Shown here piece after piece: positions 1 through 11,701 of a stretch of 64,000 nucleotides of DNA. The notes beneath the pieces are model-generated. The model was given only the letters and a program-made list of their open reading frames with translations. It was not told the origin of the DNA and did no database searches. Each line of letters begins with the position of its first letter. Positions within the stretch are counted from its first letter, which is position 1. The DNA is from Favolaschia claudopus (taxonomy: Eukaryota; Basidiomycota; Agaricomycetes; Agaricales; Mycenaceae): assembly GCA_037176885.1 (NCBI GenBank), contig JAWWNJ010000011.1, forward strand, positions 124,001 to 188,000, given 5' to 3'. Made by a program: the position numbers and the translations under genes.

Positions 1-1571
1 CGCGCGAAGGGTGAAGAGCTATTTGAATTTCAGTATTAGCATTCGTGAGTCTGTCATATATACCATTGACATCGTCACACTCAATCTCTTCCTCAATATA
101 GCCGAACGAAAACACAACCTTGACCCTCTCAGCCCTATCCACACTACGTACGATTCGGCCATTGGCGCACAGAAGGCTTTCGTCGTCTCGCCGTCCATCT
201 GATTCTCTGTCTCTGCACACCTCCTCGACGCATCTGTCCCCGCGGCATCGTTGTTACCCGCAGCAGGATTTGTCAGACCTCGAGACGACGGAATACCTCG
301 TAGACCCGAAAACCGTCAAAACAGTCGAGTCGGCCCCATTCCTTCTCTGCCTAGCACACCCACCGCGTCCGCATTGATGAGTTAGTTGGTGGCGCTTCTC
401 GTCGAAATCGACCTGGACGCGGTATAGCCCGTATCCGTCAGCACCCCATCCCCATGCCCAATTTTCGACCACACACTCTGACACTCACTCGTCAACTCAA
501 AGCCACCTTCTTCCGCCTCTTCGCCACTTTCTTCGTTGTTTCGTGCCTTGCGTGACGTCGAGACTTGCTGGATGCGGCGGTACAGCTCGCATTGTCGGTG
601 TTTTATCCCCAAGTCCCGATCCTCAGAAACGCTCGATGGTCACCCGCAACAGCCTCCGTCAATTCTAGCGACATTTTGGTCCTGTGGCTCACCGTCTGGC
701 ACTGCAGCGGCGAGAATTGTTGCTGCGACGAGCGGGAGCAGATGGGTTGGAAGGGATACCATGTCTTTGATCTCCCTGGTGTTGTTGGTGGACGATGTAA
801 ACCCGAGGCGAGGGTGTGCAGTGCGCTTTCGCGTGAGATCTCTGCTTAGGCGTTGACCCCGGCGATGCCAGTGGTCACCATTACGAGCTGGCTATCGCCT
901 CCCTCTTCGCGTGGAGGTGGTGGTGCTGATCGATGCGGAGATCCGACCCACAGGTCTCGATGGTGGATGAGCTCGTGGCGAATGGCGACGAGCAGGAAGC
1001 GCGAATTACCTCGAGGGATGGATGCAACTGTTTCTCGGTATCGAGTGATCGCCGTTCCTCCTGCAGAATAACTGCTGGGCACCCTCCGGGGCACCCACCC
1101 ATCATGCATCTTTTGATGAGTTTGGGCAGCGCGGTGTGTAATTGCCTCCTCCTCCTCTGCCACCAGCGTAGTCTGAAACTACTTGCGCTGCTTAGATGGG
1201 CGAGGTGTTGCTGGTCGTCACAGACGCCCACCCGAGCTCTCACTTCACGTCGCATAGACGACATCGTGCTGCTTCCTGACGCCGGCCTCTTTCGGAAACT
1301 TGGCGATGAGCACTGTCATAGTCGCGTTTCAGTCGCGCTGTGTGGAGGCTTGCTGTCGGAGACTTTCTTCAAGGCACAATTTGCTCACACTCATGTCGAG
1401 CTTGTCTAGGCATCCATAGTGGATGCGATTCTCTCCCGGGAACCATCCCCCCTTCTTGTCATTAGAATTGACTGGCTGCTCTCCTTTGATTATGCGACCT
1501 GTCGGTCGTGCTCACTTGCTCACTCCCGACCGTCGTCGACGTAGCCGGTATGAGGTGAACTATGGGGTCAA

Positions 1572-1644
1572 GTGTCAAGGATTCGCCCCGGCTTGTGGCG
1601 GAAGACGAGATCGGGCGGCGACATTGACCTCGTCGCCTGAAAAG
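1572..1644 (+). repeat. Imperfect direct repeat, copy 1
   Basis: About 73 bases that recur at 2073-2142 with a few substitutions and a 3-base gap. The shared core includes ATTCGCCCCGG, TGTGGCGGAAGACGAGATC and GTCGCCTG. Both copies are followed at variable distance by CCTCGAGGC. No open frame is shared convincingly, so this looks like duplicated non-coding or decayed sequence. Confidence 0.7.
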
Positions 1645-2072
1645 CCTCGAAACAGGACCTCGAGGCTCTGACGGGGAGTGCTGAATGGCCGCCACGGACG
1701 CCCACCCGTCCTCGCTAAGCTTCTTTCCCAATTCTTTCCCCTCGTTCGTACAGGCAGGCGACATTGCAGCGTCATCGGATCCTTTCGAAGCAGTATCTGC
1801 TCTGTGTTGTCACCGTCGGCCCAGGTCGGCTGTGTACCCCGCTTATGTCCACCTTGTCAAGGTATCGTCAGCCGAATCTACTTCTCTCGCAATACACACC
1901 CCTCTCTTCCCATTCGCGTTTATTCGCTGTCGTGCCCTATGTCCGTCGTACTTACTCCCTCCTCTTCACGACCCTTGACAATGTAGTCCAATACGAGGGC
2001 AGCAAGGGGCGAAAGCAATATCGACGGGGTGTTGTGTACGGCTTCCCGGTGATAGCTGGTGAATTAGGCCAA

Positions 2073-2142
2073 ATGTCAGGGATTCGCCCCGGCCTGTGGC
2101 GGAAGACGAGATCTAGCAGCGACATCGCCGTCGCCTGGGAAG
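2073..2142 (+). repeat. Imperfect direct repeat, copy 2
   Basis: Second copy of the repeat at 1572-1644, in the same orientation and 0.5 kb away. The divergence and small gap suggest an old local duplication. Confidence 0.7.
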
Positions 2143-3816
2143 CTGATTTCCTTGACGTTTCGAAGGTCATAGACTGCAAACCAGACCTCGAGGCCCAGTG
2201 TACCTACATCTTCTCATTCCAGAGCGTTCGTGGCGCCATCGCTATGTAGCGTGCGCATCTGGCAATGGCACATCGGTGGCTGCGCGTCGAAATTCCTGTC
2301 CCGAGAAGGGAAGTGTCGCGGACTCTCCTTGTTCACCCCATCGTCCGACTTTTGGATTTGGATCTTCATCTTCACCTCCGGCAATGAGCCACCGACTGCT
2401 TTCAATGCAACTCGCAACCCTCATTCTCATCGACTTCGGAAAACGCTCCCGAGCTGAGGTTACAAGGCTCGTCTTCCTCCACCGCCACCCTTCCGTCAAA
2501 CCAGATTGGCACATGCACCATATAAGTACAGGACTGTCGTTCCTGGCGATGTCGATTCGTCGAAGCAATCTTCAAGCGTTGGCCGATTCCGTGGGCCACT
2601 CCGAAACTCTTCTCCGATACGCCGCTGACGCCCATCAAGGCAATCTGGGATGGATTTGGTATTATGACTATTGTGGCGGTTTTTTCATCGGCAGATCAGG
2701 AAGAACTTGAGCCCGGTACGAGAGCTGGGTCCTGACAAGGGTGCAGTAAGTAGATGCCGTACGACTCGGAAGCCCTCACGATGACACAATATTAATCGCT
2801 TCTTTTGAGCCAATTGCACAACGTTTACGACTGGAACTTCTCAATCGGAATTCATTGAAAAGTGACTCTGAATTCAGAGAAGCTTTGGCAATCAGCGTGA
2901 GTTGTTTGCTAGCGCGCTGGGAAGCTAGCAAAGCCAAGCATCATCAGATCTTGCAAACGCTCGCGGCTCGCCGCGTTCTACTCGTATTTTGGATTTGAGC
3001 TCGTCAGAATAAGCGTGTTACATGCTTCTATTCTGTCGTTGAGCCTCTGATGCCCTTCTTCCACATTCAAAATCCGAGACCCCGAGTCGTTAAAACTTGG
3101 AACCCAATTGGAACCTGTCGAATGGCCTTCACGGACCGTGCTTCACCCATGCTCATGGTCGCCTCAGGTGAACCTCAGCGGCTGCGTTGTCGGTGACTTC
3201 GGTGACTTGAACAAGACTTGAATCGAGATATGTCACCGGTGTAGCCGCGCAGCGTCGCAGTGCCAGGGCATGCCGCAAAACTCTTTACCTTGTTCAGAAT
3301 CCTGGTCCAGTCTTGCTATACACAACATCAATCAGTCCGCGGGCATCTCGAATGTAGTGCGCAGCGACGGTTTCATCAACCTTATGACCCGATGAAAGTC
3401 AACGTTGAATGAATTCAGCCAGTCTATCTGCGGCGTAATGGTATTTGCCGCGTCGATAATCTCCACTACAGTCTAGAAGCCGACCAAGCAAATATGTTGA
3501 GGCGGGAGCGCCGATTGATGCAGATTGGTGAGCTTCATACATTTTGTCAGGTACTTGTCTCTTCAGGAACATTTACCAGGAATGTCACAAGTCGATTCCC
3601 ATTTCTTTCCTTTTGCACTGCTGTTTCTCGAATCAGCCGCGGCCAAACCACAAGATGTACAGATTCAGAACCCAGCGCGGACCCGCGCCACCAGATACCA
3701 ATAATAGAGCGGGAGAGCGGTCCATTCCAAGTCCGGCAAGAAAGGAACACTGCCGCATATTTAACTGGGGATTTATTCTGACTTTCCCCACTAGCCTCCA
3801 GTACACTTCACTTCGC

Positions 3817-6073
3817 ATGCCCTACTCCTTTATTCTCCCGGTGGTCGTATTGGTTCTCGTCGTTGCCGCCATTTATCGTCGGCGACGGAACTCAATTGCC
3901 TATATTCAAGGGCCGTCTGCTCCTTCGTGGATGTTCGGTATGAATCTCCCGGTTCTCGACGAGTTATGCCGTTTTCCCGACACTCACACGCAGGACATAT
4001 GCAACAGTTGCTTCTCGCATTTCGATATGGAGAACACGAATTCCAATGGCTGAAGGCATACGGCTCTGTGTATCGACTGAAAGGCTGTTTGGGTGTGCGT
4101 GTCGTGCATCCTCTAAATTGCTGACATCTTGCTCATATTTTTTTCCCTGCGCAGCAAAATCGCCTGATGGTGTCTGATCCAGTCGCCTTACAATACATCG
4201 TGAACAGTGCTCACTTTTACCGGTCCCCGCTTAAAGACAACATCTCGTATCTACTGTTTGGGGAGAAGAGCGTAATAACGGCGACAGGTGATTGTTTTCT
4301 ATCACCGCAGTGCGGGTTTACTCATGTCGACGGCATTCCAGGCAGTGAACATCGTAGGCTCCGCTCCGCTCTCAATGTTGGATTTACATCGGCCGCGGTT
4401 CGCAAGTATCAGCCTGTTTTCAAGCGAATAGCAGAAACGGTGGGTTTGTTCCATGTATCTCGTTTGGATTTAAGCACATTGATCTTGGTAGATATCAGAA
4501 GAGTTGGAGAGAAACTCAGAGCCTATGACCGATATTTGCCCGCTTCTCTGTACAGCCGCACTTGGCGCTATCAGCGAAGGTTAAGATCCGCTGCTAGCAT
4601 TTGTCCTATATCGAGCTGATATCATTCTGGTAGCTATCATGGGCGTACCACAGAAAGACCTCGGTCAAGAATTTGTTGATGATACTATTCAGATAGTGTC
4701 AGTTGAAGCTTGAATCACTGCGCTGAAGTGCCGCATTGAACGATTTTACAGCAAATCATCGGCCACTCAAACCAACCGCGACCTCTTGGTCGATGCGGTA
4801 GGATTCCATCTACCGGGCTGGTTTTGGCGCATCGTGATGCGTTTGCCGACTGCGACCTTCAATACCGCACGGACTGTGAGATCCCTTGCAACTGAGATCG
4901 GGGGTCGAATCGTCCGCGAGAAGATTGATGCTACACGCAAGGGGCTGGAAATCAACCAGGACCTTTTCAGTCGGCTTGGTAAACTTCTACTTGCTGAGCC
5001 TTCCTGTTTGTGAAATTGATGTCATGCTCTGCTTCAGTGAATCCAGAATCTCCGACAGAGAGTTCGAAGATGCTTCCCGAAGAAGACATCGTTGCGCATA
5101 CAGCACTGATTGTGATTGCGGGATTGGAGAATACGGTAAATGTTGTGCCAATGATCTGCTTCCGAAGATGACCTTGAGCTCTCCCAGGCAAATGCTTTGT
5201 CCTTCGGCTTGTTAGAGTTGGCAAGGCACCCAGAGTTTCAACGAGATTTACGTACCGAGATTCATTCTTCCCCCCGTGACGCCGACGGAAATATCCCGTA
5301 CGACACCATGCCTTTGTTGAACGCATTTGTCAAGGTAAGAATCTGTACTTGATGACGATTTGCTCTCAAATTGTTCTTGCACTATTATAGGAAACGCTGC
5401 GTCTGTATCCCGGTTTACCGCTGTCGGATCGTGTTGTTGTTGAAGACACAGTTATTCCACTCGGAGAGAGTATCTGTACTCGGGACGGGATCTTCACAAA
5501 CCAGATCCCTGTTTCGAAGGGCCAGCTGGTAACGATTGCCATTGCATCATACCAAAGGTCGTATTACGATCATGTTTGTTTCGGTCGTTCAACCTTGCTT
5601 ATACTGATGACGCCAGACTGCCCTCAGTATGGGGAAACGATGCTCATGAATTCAATCCTTACCGTTGGATCAAAGGCGCCGTTCACCAAGGTGAAGCAGT
5701 TGGTCCATATGCGAATCTGTGCGTCCACAGTATCTAACAAATATTGGTGTTGACTGGCTACACGGAATAGTCTGACTTTCTTAGGCGGCCCACGCACCTG
5801 TCTCGGGTGAGTGATATTTGACTGATGAGGTCTACTATTAACAAACTCACTAGCTGGCGCTTTGCGTAAGTACTGATCTCATGATTTATTTCAGCGCTCA
5901 TTCGCCTCGAAAGCGTTTCCGAGATGCAGATCGTCTTTTGCGAGTTGGTTGGGAAATTTTCTTTCGCTGAGACGGATACGGAGGCTACTCGACCTCGATT
6001 CATGACGAGTCTTCAGCCTATTGCAGAGAACGGGCGCAAGGGCTTGCCGCTCAGAATAATCCGTACTTCGTAG
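3817..6073 (+). CDS. Cytochrome P450 monooxygenase, 14 exons
   Basis: Heme-thiolate monooxygenase, expected to be an ER-anchored protein that oxidises small lipophilic substrates with electrons from P450 reductase. My splice model (exons 3817-3937, 3994-4094, 4155-4287, 4342-4439, 4492-4579, 4634-4697, 4752-4978, 5038-5135, 5188-5334, 5391-5557, 5617-5718, 5771-5806, 5854-5865, 5914-6073) gives 517 residues, a normal family length. An N-terminal hydrophobic anchor (FILPVVVLVLVVAAIY) is followed by RRRR. The I-helix reads IAGLENT, the K-helix ExxR is ETLRLYP, the meander region has FNPYRWI, and the heme loop FLGGPRTCLG matches FxxGxRxCxG with the Cys thiolate ligand. All introns are about 50-60 bp and phases agree. 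Exon 13 is only 12 bp. The family looks like those common in agaric secondary metabolism and xenobiotic clans; the substrate cannot be inferred. It appears intact. Confidence 0.93.
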
Positions 6074-6463
6074 TTAAACGTTCAACTGATGTTGAACAGC
6101 AAATAATGTAGCACGTAATCGCGGTTTGTCGGTGTTCCCAGGCACGAACCCTAACCCGAAATCTTACGTAAGGCAGACTGTCAAAATTTTCCAAGAGAAT
6201 CTCGGCTTTGCCACTGCCTTTCTCCCTCTTGGTTCTCGAATGGCTCTTAGTGTTTCAGCCGTCTCTCTGTCCATACGATTCAACTTACACCGCGTCCGCT
6301 TTCACTGTCTAACGATTCCCGGACTTTCTATGCAAAATAAATATCGAAAATTCCGTTCCTGGTGATTCTACATAATAATTTACAGCTCATCTACAAAGCC
6401 TGACGCGTCGAATGCTTGCATTTGAACTCGGAAGTACGGCTGCGTTCAAGCTCGTCAGCTCCA

Positions 6464-7329
6464 TCAGTACCTTCTGTCTTCTGTCTGGTCAGACGAAGAA
6501 TGGCGCTGGTAACCCTTGCTGTATTCCGGTTGGGGGTACTGTGGCGCAGCAGCTCCTGGGTATCCGGGAAGCCCCATCTGCATCTGGCTCGGATGCTGCT
6601 GGGCCCAGTTCTGCTGATACGGAGTTTGGTACTGGTGCGGAGACTGCGCGTACTGCGGCGCGACGTGCGTCGGTCCTTGGTGAGGGAATGAAGTCGATGA
6701 GGAGGAATGGTACATGCTTCCCCCAGGCATCGGCTGCGCAGCATATGGGCCCTGGGGTGAAGTCATATACGTCGAGGAATTTGGGGCCGCGTACGGCGAA
6801 GACGCCGAACCGTCTTCGCTGCTGCTGTAACGCGAATGGCTGCCGGCGGGGGCGAGGTTGTGGCTCTGCGAGTTACGGCTGCTTGGCTTGCCGGACGAGC
6901 TTGCGGACTCCGGCACGTATTCGTTCCACTGGTCAACAGCATTGACTCGTGCGACCCGCGGTTGGCGACGACGCTTCTCGGGTGCCAGCCGCTGCAGCTC
7001 GTCCATGTCTCGTATCTCGAAATGGAGCTGACGGCTGCGAGCGTAAAGGTCCTCAAATCAAAACCTGAACATATCAAGAGGCGTGCAGCTCACTGTTGCT
7101 TTAGGTTATCCTTGCGCGAGCAGCGAAAGCCGCAACCTGGAACGTCGCATGCGAAGCTCATCTCGCCTGTGTGGATGCGTTGATGGCGCGTTAGGTGGCC
7201 GCTTGTTGCGAATGCTGCAGGACATTCGTCGCATTTGTATGGTTTATCGGCAGAACGCGACTCAGTCGCGTCCGCAGAGGGGAAGTTCTGTGGATTGTTG
7301 CTGCGAGAACCTGAATTGGTGTTCGACAT
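6464..7329 (-). CDS. C2H2 zinc-finger transcription factor
   Basis: Probable nuclear DNA-binding regulator. Two exons (7329-7094 and 7034-6464) give about 268 residues. Near the N-terminus lie two C2H2 fingers: the first is C-x2-C-x12-H-x3-H (CDECPAAF...HLTRHQRIH), linked by TGEM to a second of C-x4-C-x12-H-x3-H form (CDVPGCGF...NLKQHRQLH). The second finger is completed only when the exons are joined with the splice acceptor at 7034, which supports the model. Downstream is a basic stretch (EKRRRQPRVARV) and a long Pro/Ser/Gln/Tyr-rich disordered tail. Finger spacing and the RKDNLKQH motif resemble Nrg1-like or Msn-like fungal factors, but no orthology is claimed. It is transcribed convergently with the P450 upstream. 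Confidence 0.85.
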
Positions 7330-9779
7330 CGAGAGCCAGAGTTTGAGATTGGAAGCAAATTAACCTTCTGTTTTATGCTCTCCAGGACTTGGCGCCAATT
7401 GCCCTTCCGACTCAGTGCGGCGCCTGTTTCGTACGCAAGTGGTGTGAACGCGATCGCCTGATCCTAATGGCTCGTTGTTTAGGATGCGCGGGATGCGCAT
7501 GGATCCAAGGCCTTCGAGTGGTAATCCTTCGCGTAGATCACTTCTCGCTGTTATTAACTGGCTGGTAATATAGGATGGCGTGCAAACCAATGAATTGACG
7601 AAACCTCAACTCAGATGAGGAGGGCGTTCAGAGAAATAGGAAGAGCATAGGATTATGTCGAAAAGTCGCAGTGCCTTTGGGTTCCTTGGTGCCACCACTC
7701 CAAAGTCAGGTCATCTTTTGAGGCTGGAGAAGCATTCGTCGAACGTAAATTAATCCTGGAATGCGAACATGTGTTTATTGTTGTATCTGATTGCCGATCC
7801 AATGAGTTGAAGTATTAGTGTTGATGTCAGGCGAAACCAAGTATCCTCCCCAAATTGAGCTCGTAACGCTGTTTGAAAACATGCTGACTATGAAAATTCG
7901 AGGCTCGCTCGAATGTGAAGCCTTCGACGGCGTAGGATATTTTTGCTTCCTGATTTTTCTGGAATTAACAGACAAAAAATTCAACTTGAGTTCGAACTGT
8001 TGAACATCGTACAATCCGCTGATGCAACTGAAAGGCATCTTGTAATATTGATGATGGCTCGTGTGCTTGCTTGGCGCCTATACTGGGCAGGCTTGATATT
8101 TCCGAAAAACCTCGCATTCTCGACAGCTTTTTGCCACTAAAGACATGCTATGCTGTCATCTCCTCGTGCCGTCTTGCGCCCTTCTAAGAATCCAAGACGG
8201 AAAGAAATAGAACCAGTTCAATCGGTTTCTCAGCGTAAATGTCTACGATGAACAGTGAATATAAATAACGCTCATTGCCCAATCTGTAAAACTCCGAAGC
8301 TCTCACAGCGAACCCTAAAAATATGCTCGGCTAAGTCGGACAAACTGAGGCTACCCTTGGGAAGAGGCCATTCTTATTTGCCATGGTGAATCACTGGAAT
8401 GGCTACGAAGATATCAGATACTTATTTTCACAAAAAGAAACCATCTCACGTACGACAAGAAACACTTCTTTGGAAAACACAGCAAATCGATTGCGTCAAC
8501 ACAGCTGAATTCTGAAAGTTCGACAAAACTGAAAGCAACGACATGAGATGAAGCACCAAGTACGGCAGGATTGTAGTCCTTCGATGCCTTCCTTCCGGTA
8601 CTTACCAAATAGCAAACACCTGCGAGTTGCCTGAATCTTCTCAAACGCCCACGGATCACGATGAGCGACTTCGAGCTGTATCTTTCGCTCTCACATCTTA
8701 TTTCGATCTCCATCGACTGCAGTAGGATGTTGCTATGGGCAATCTGAACATATGCTTTTCATGGAACTTACTTTCGGAAAGGGTGAGGAAAAGATATGAC
8801 TCAGTGTTCAAACCTGTGAGTTTTTGTCAGTGACGGCGGATGGATGAATTTGAAAAAAAAAACGTGCTAAAATCGGCGCAGTTTCAGTGACACAAACTAA
8901 CAGTGGAGGGGGTCGATGGGTTCCTGCGAAGCTTGGGAGACGAGGAGAAGTACGCTGTTGATTGGAGATAACTCAAGCAGGGCGACTGACCGCAAATATA
9001 ACTGCGGGGCGGCCCTTACGCCCTCGCAGTAGCCGCGGCGGTACTGGGCAGCGACATATTCTAAGCTGGAAACCTTACACGGGCTATGTAATTCAGTGGT
9101 CGAGTTCTGCGTCGTCGTATGTCAACTGGTAATGGGGTTCGATGACAAGACAAGCATGCGTGCAAGTCGCGTTTTGGTGCTGATGCGTCTTTGATGAGTG
9201 ATTAGTTCAGGGATTATGCCGTGAAGGACTTACTATAAGGCGTGGCACCATGCGTCGGTATCCCGCGAACTGGTCGCTCAAGAGATTGGCGCCAGCACGG
9301 CGGCGCTTTGCGGATCTCAGTGGGACGAGATATTCTGAGAATTGTCCCTTCATTATTTAGAATGACACCTTGGCTAAAGAGACCCTAGATGCTGAGTAGA
9401 GATGAAGGTTGCGCAGGGAGAAGTAAAACGCGAATTTAACGAAGTAGAGATGCGAGTATTGCTCATTCATTTCGGCAGGCAAAGAAAATAGAAGTGAGCC
9501 CAGAACCACCTCAGACCAGATCTAAGCCAAGTTTCGGTTCACCTGGTTACTAAGTCTGGCGGCGAACGGCGGAGAGTGTACCGCAGAGGTCGACTACAGC
9601 AGCCAGCTGTTGTCGGCCTCCAAGGTGGCAAGGTGCAGCACCAGAAGGCAAAATTCAAAATCGGGACTGGAGGTACGACAACCGAGTATAAATCCAGAGC
9701 CTCTACAAGGGTAAATCCATCGAACTTGCAAGTGGGGAGACCATTGTGCGAAACAGGTAGCCGTATCCCATGAAACCAG
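7330..9779. other. Intergenic, no supported gene
   Basis: About 2.4 kb between the minus-strand zinc-finger gene and the hAT-like MITE. Open frames are short (under 100 codons) with no recognisable motif on either strand. The proximal few hundred bases should hold the zinc-finger gene's promoter, but I see no clear TATA or other element. Confidence 0.5.
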
Positions 9780-9787
9780 GCCGCAAC

Positions 9788-10163
9788 TAGGGATCGGCAC
9801 CGTACCGTATACGGTACGGGCCGTAAGAATACGGCCGTAAAATTTCGCGATTTTGGGGCCATACGGGACGGCTACGGTACGGCGATCAACACCCGTATGC
9901 AACCGTAATACGGTCCTTCCGACGACGAGTACGACTCTGTGACGAGGTGAGGGGGGTGTAAATCGATGAATAGTGAGGTATTTTACCATTTCCACTCCAG
10001 CTTCACCGCTGGTATCACTCACAGAGCCCAGGATATCGAGATCAGTATGTGTCCGTACCGTACCGTATTTTACGGGAGGCGAAAATGGCCCTGTACGGGA
10101 CGGTTACGGGTCCCGTACAGTACGGGCCGTATTGCCGTATTGCGGTTACGGTGCCGATCCCTA
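9788..10163. mobile_element. hAT-like MITE with 8-bp target duplication
   Basis: Non-autonomous DNA element of 376 bp with no coding capacity. Its ends are inverted copies of TAGGGATCGGCACCGTA (17 bases perfect, then partial similarity). It is flanked by an exact 8-bp direct repeat GCCGCAAC at 9780-9787 and 10164-10171. An 8-bp duplication with termini beginning TAGGG is the hallmark of the hAT superfamily. The interior is crowded with CCGTA/TACGG permutations (for example GTACCGTACCGTA), which look like subterminal transposase-binding repeats. The good TIR identity suggests fairly recent insertion. Confidence 0.88.
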
Positions 10164-10263
10164 GCCGCAACTCGATGAACGTTGCCAAAGGTTGCTCAAG
10201 TCACATACGTCACGCTCGGCACCTCGGTGATCGCCGTGATTGATTGATTGCCCTCTGCTACTT

Positions 10264-10385
10264 ACGTGGTCGCTTGCCACGTCGTGCTGACAAGTGGCGC
10301 GCTATAGAGCAAGTCGCGCATTGGAAGACGAGACAGAATGGGTCATAAGAGTTCTGGCGAAAAGACCACTGTATTCTGAGCGGTG
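10264..10385 (-). pseudogene. F-box gene remnant (copy D), truncated
   Basis: On the minus strand this stretch matches the start of the F-box paralogues in this window: the segment reading LPMRDLL..APLVS.TWQATT is preserved in frame, but a TGA interrupts it after the residues ELL, the start codon is missing and the gene ends abruptly about 90 bp before the hAT-like MITE. Bases 10381-10425 continue into the same upstream sequence that precedes copy A (around 12,515-12,560). It is therefore a decayed tandem copy next to copy A. Confidence 0.75.
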
Positions 10386-10534
10386 CAGTATCGTTTATTT
10401 GGTGTTATTCTCACGCTCTGGATGGCTAGCTGAGCTCTGCCCATAGCTCACATCCTCATTGCCTTCCAATCCTACACCCAGCACCAGCGCCTCCACACGA
10501 CTTAGAAAGATGCGCAACTGAGGACGAGAGGCAA

Positions 10535-10705
10535 ATGCATAGCGCGGGAAGTGGTGACGAGCATCGGTATCGCGGCGGGGCGGACAGGGACGAGGACGAG
10601 AATGAGGATGAGGCCGAGGCCGAGGAGGGGTCCTCAAATCCGTCAATCGGAGTGTTTGCTGACAGATTCAAGGATACGGAGGAGAAGGATCGGCAGTGGG
10701 GCTGA
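10535..10705 (+). CDS. Small acidic ORF, conserved in the duplicated unit
   Basis: A 56-codon frame, rich in Asp/Glu, ending in a segment with SSNPSIGV, DRFKDTEE and QWG. It lies on the strand opposite the adjacent F-box copy. The equivalent position in the inverted duplicate (58,176-58,379, minus strand) keeps the same frame and the same terminal segment despite divergence of the flanking DNA, which hints at a real convergent gene or the last exon of one. No known family is recognised. It could also be conserved by recent duplication alone. Confidence 0.35.
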   Translation: MHSAGSGDEHRYRGGADRDEDENEDEAEAEEGSSNPSIGVFADRFKDTEEKDRQWG

Positions 10706-11700
10706 TATGGGACAAAGTGGAAGCAGGAATGAGGACACTGTGCACTGTGCGCACCCAATATTGGATTCGGCAATCCTGCTGGGTTCCACAATCCACTCGT
10801 GGACGGTGGCTCATGTAAAACGTTTTAGGGCATCAGCACGGACGCGTCGAGTGTGCGAGAAAGGCGGACAGTGCTGTCGGTGACGCCAGAGAGCTCTACG
10901 CGAGCATAAGCGCTCCAGACCTTCGTAGACATACGGCAGGCGCACCCAACTAAATTTGACGAGGTCGTAGCAATAGCGTCCGCTGATGACGTTTTCCCTC
11001 TGGGTACGTCGCGTATATTGAGGCAGGCACTGCCAAAATGCGTTCCGTCATCCCGGGCTCACACTGGAGAGAACAGATGACATCGTCCAATCGTCGCGAC
11101 CGGATGGAACGGGACAGGGACGAAGCCGCCACGTCGGCGTAGCTGCTCTGAGGGGAGATGGGGGCGAAACGACGAACTGAAGGCGGGTTGTGCATCCTGT
11201 CCAATTCATAGCGCGGATACGGCCGAGCAGCGGTAGACGCGGAAGGCGTTTCGCGCAGCCATTTCTCCTGCTTGCTATCCCGGTGGGTTTGTGATTGTAC
11301 GCTGCGGCCGTTGCTGTACGGTAGAGCGGGGCTGACGGCGCAGAAGTAAAAAGGATGGACGGAGAGAATAGAGGCGGGGGCCAATGATTTGAGCAACCGG
11401 TGTCTGACAGTCCGAGGCGTATATAGACTATAAGGAAGCTCGAGAGAAGAGAGAGAGCTGTAAGGCCGAGCGACCTCAAGCAAAGTCATGTTAGACCATA
11501 GAGATGACGGCCAGGAGCACTCGTCAAGACGTGCAGCCTTCTTGAAGCTCCACTAGATGCCCGGATTGCATGCAGCGGACAGCAAGATATCCATGTCGGA
11601 AGTCCGCCGACTGTACCAGATCCATGGCATGAAATACTAGTCGAAATTACCCAGTCAGAACGGCGGAAAGGAGACAGAATTCGAGACGATACTCACTCCA
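10706..11700 (-). repeat. Duplicated F-box downstream segment, unit A
   Basis: Read on the minus strand, this block matches 56,980-58,260 downstream of F-box copy B, including the shared stretches AAATGGCTGCGCGAAACGCC and TGTCTACGAAGGTCTGGAGC and a TATATACGCC motif. Weaker similarity extends to 59,780-60,800 after copy C. A minus-strand open frame (11,489-10,950, 179 codons) is not preserved in frame in the other copies, so I do not call it coding. The block establishes that F-box copies were spread as whole segments. Confidence 0.75.
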
Positions 11701-11701
11701 C

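Larger units (their letters stand above)
1..3493. other. Gene-poor region with degenerate repeats
   Basis: Several open frames of 60-170 codons exist here on both strands, but none shows a recognisable domain, splice pattern or conserved motif, and they overlap each other in conflicting frames. The one clear structure is an imperfect direct repeat (about 1572-1644 and 2073-2142). Part of 170-240 weakly resembles the sequence around 57,385-57,440 downstream of an F-box copy, so the block may contain old decayed duplicates. I see no supported gene. Confidence 0.5.

Noticed and set aside
1764..2249. 161-codon plus-strand frame
   Set aside because: No domain, overlaps a direct repeat and competing frames; composition looks non-coding.
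10950..11489. 179-codon minus-strand frame downstream of F-box copy A
   Set aside because: Low-complexity Ser/Pro/Arg composition, and the frame is broken by stops in the otherwise similar unit B, so it is not conserved as protein.
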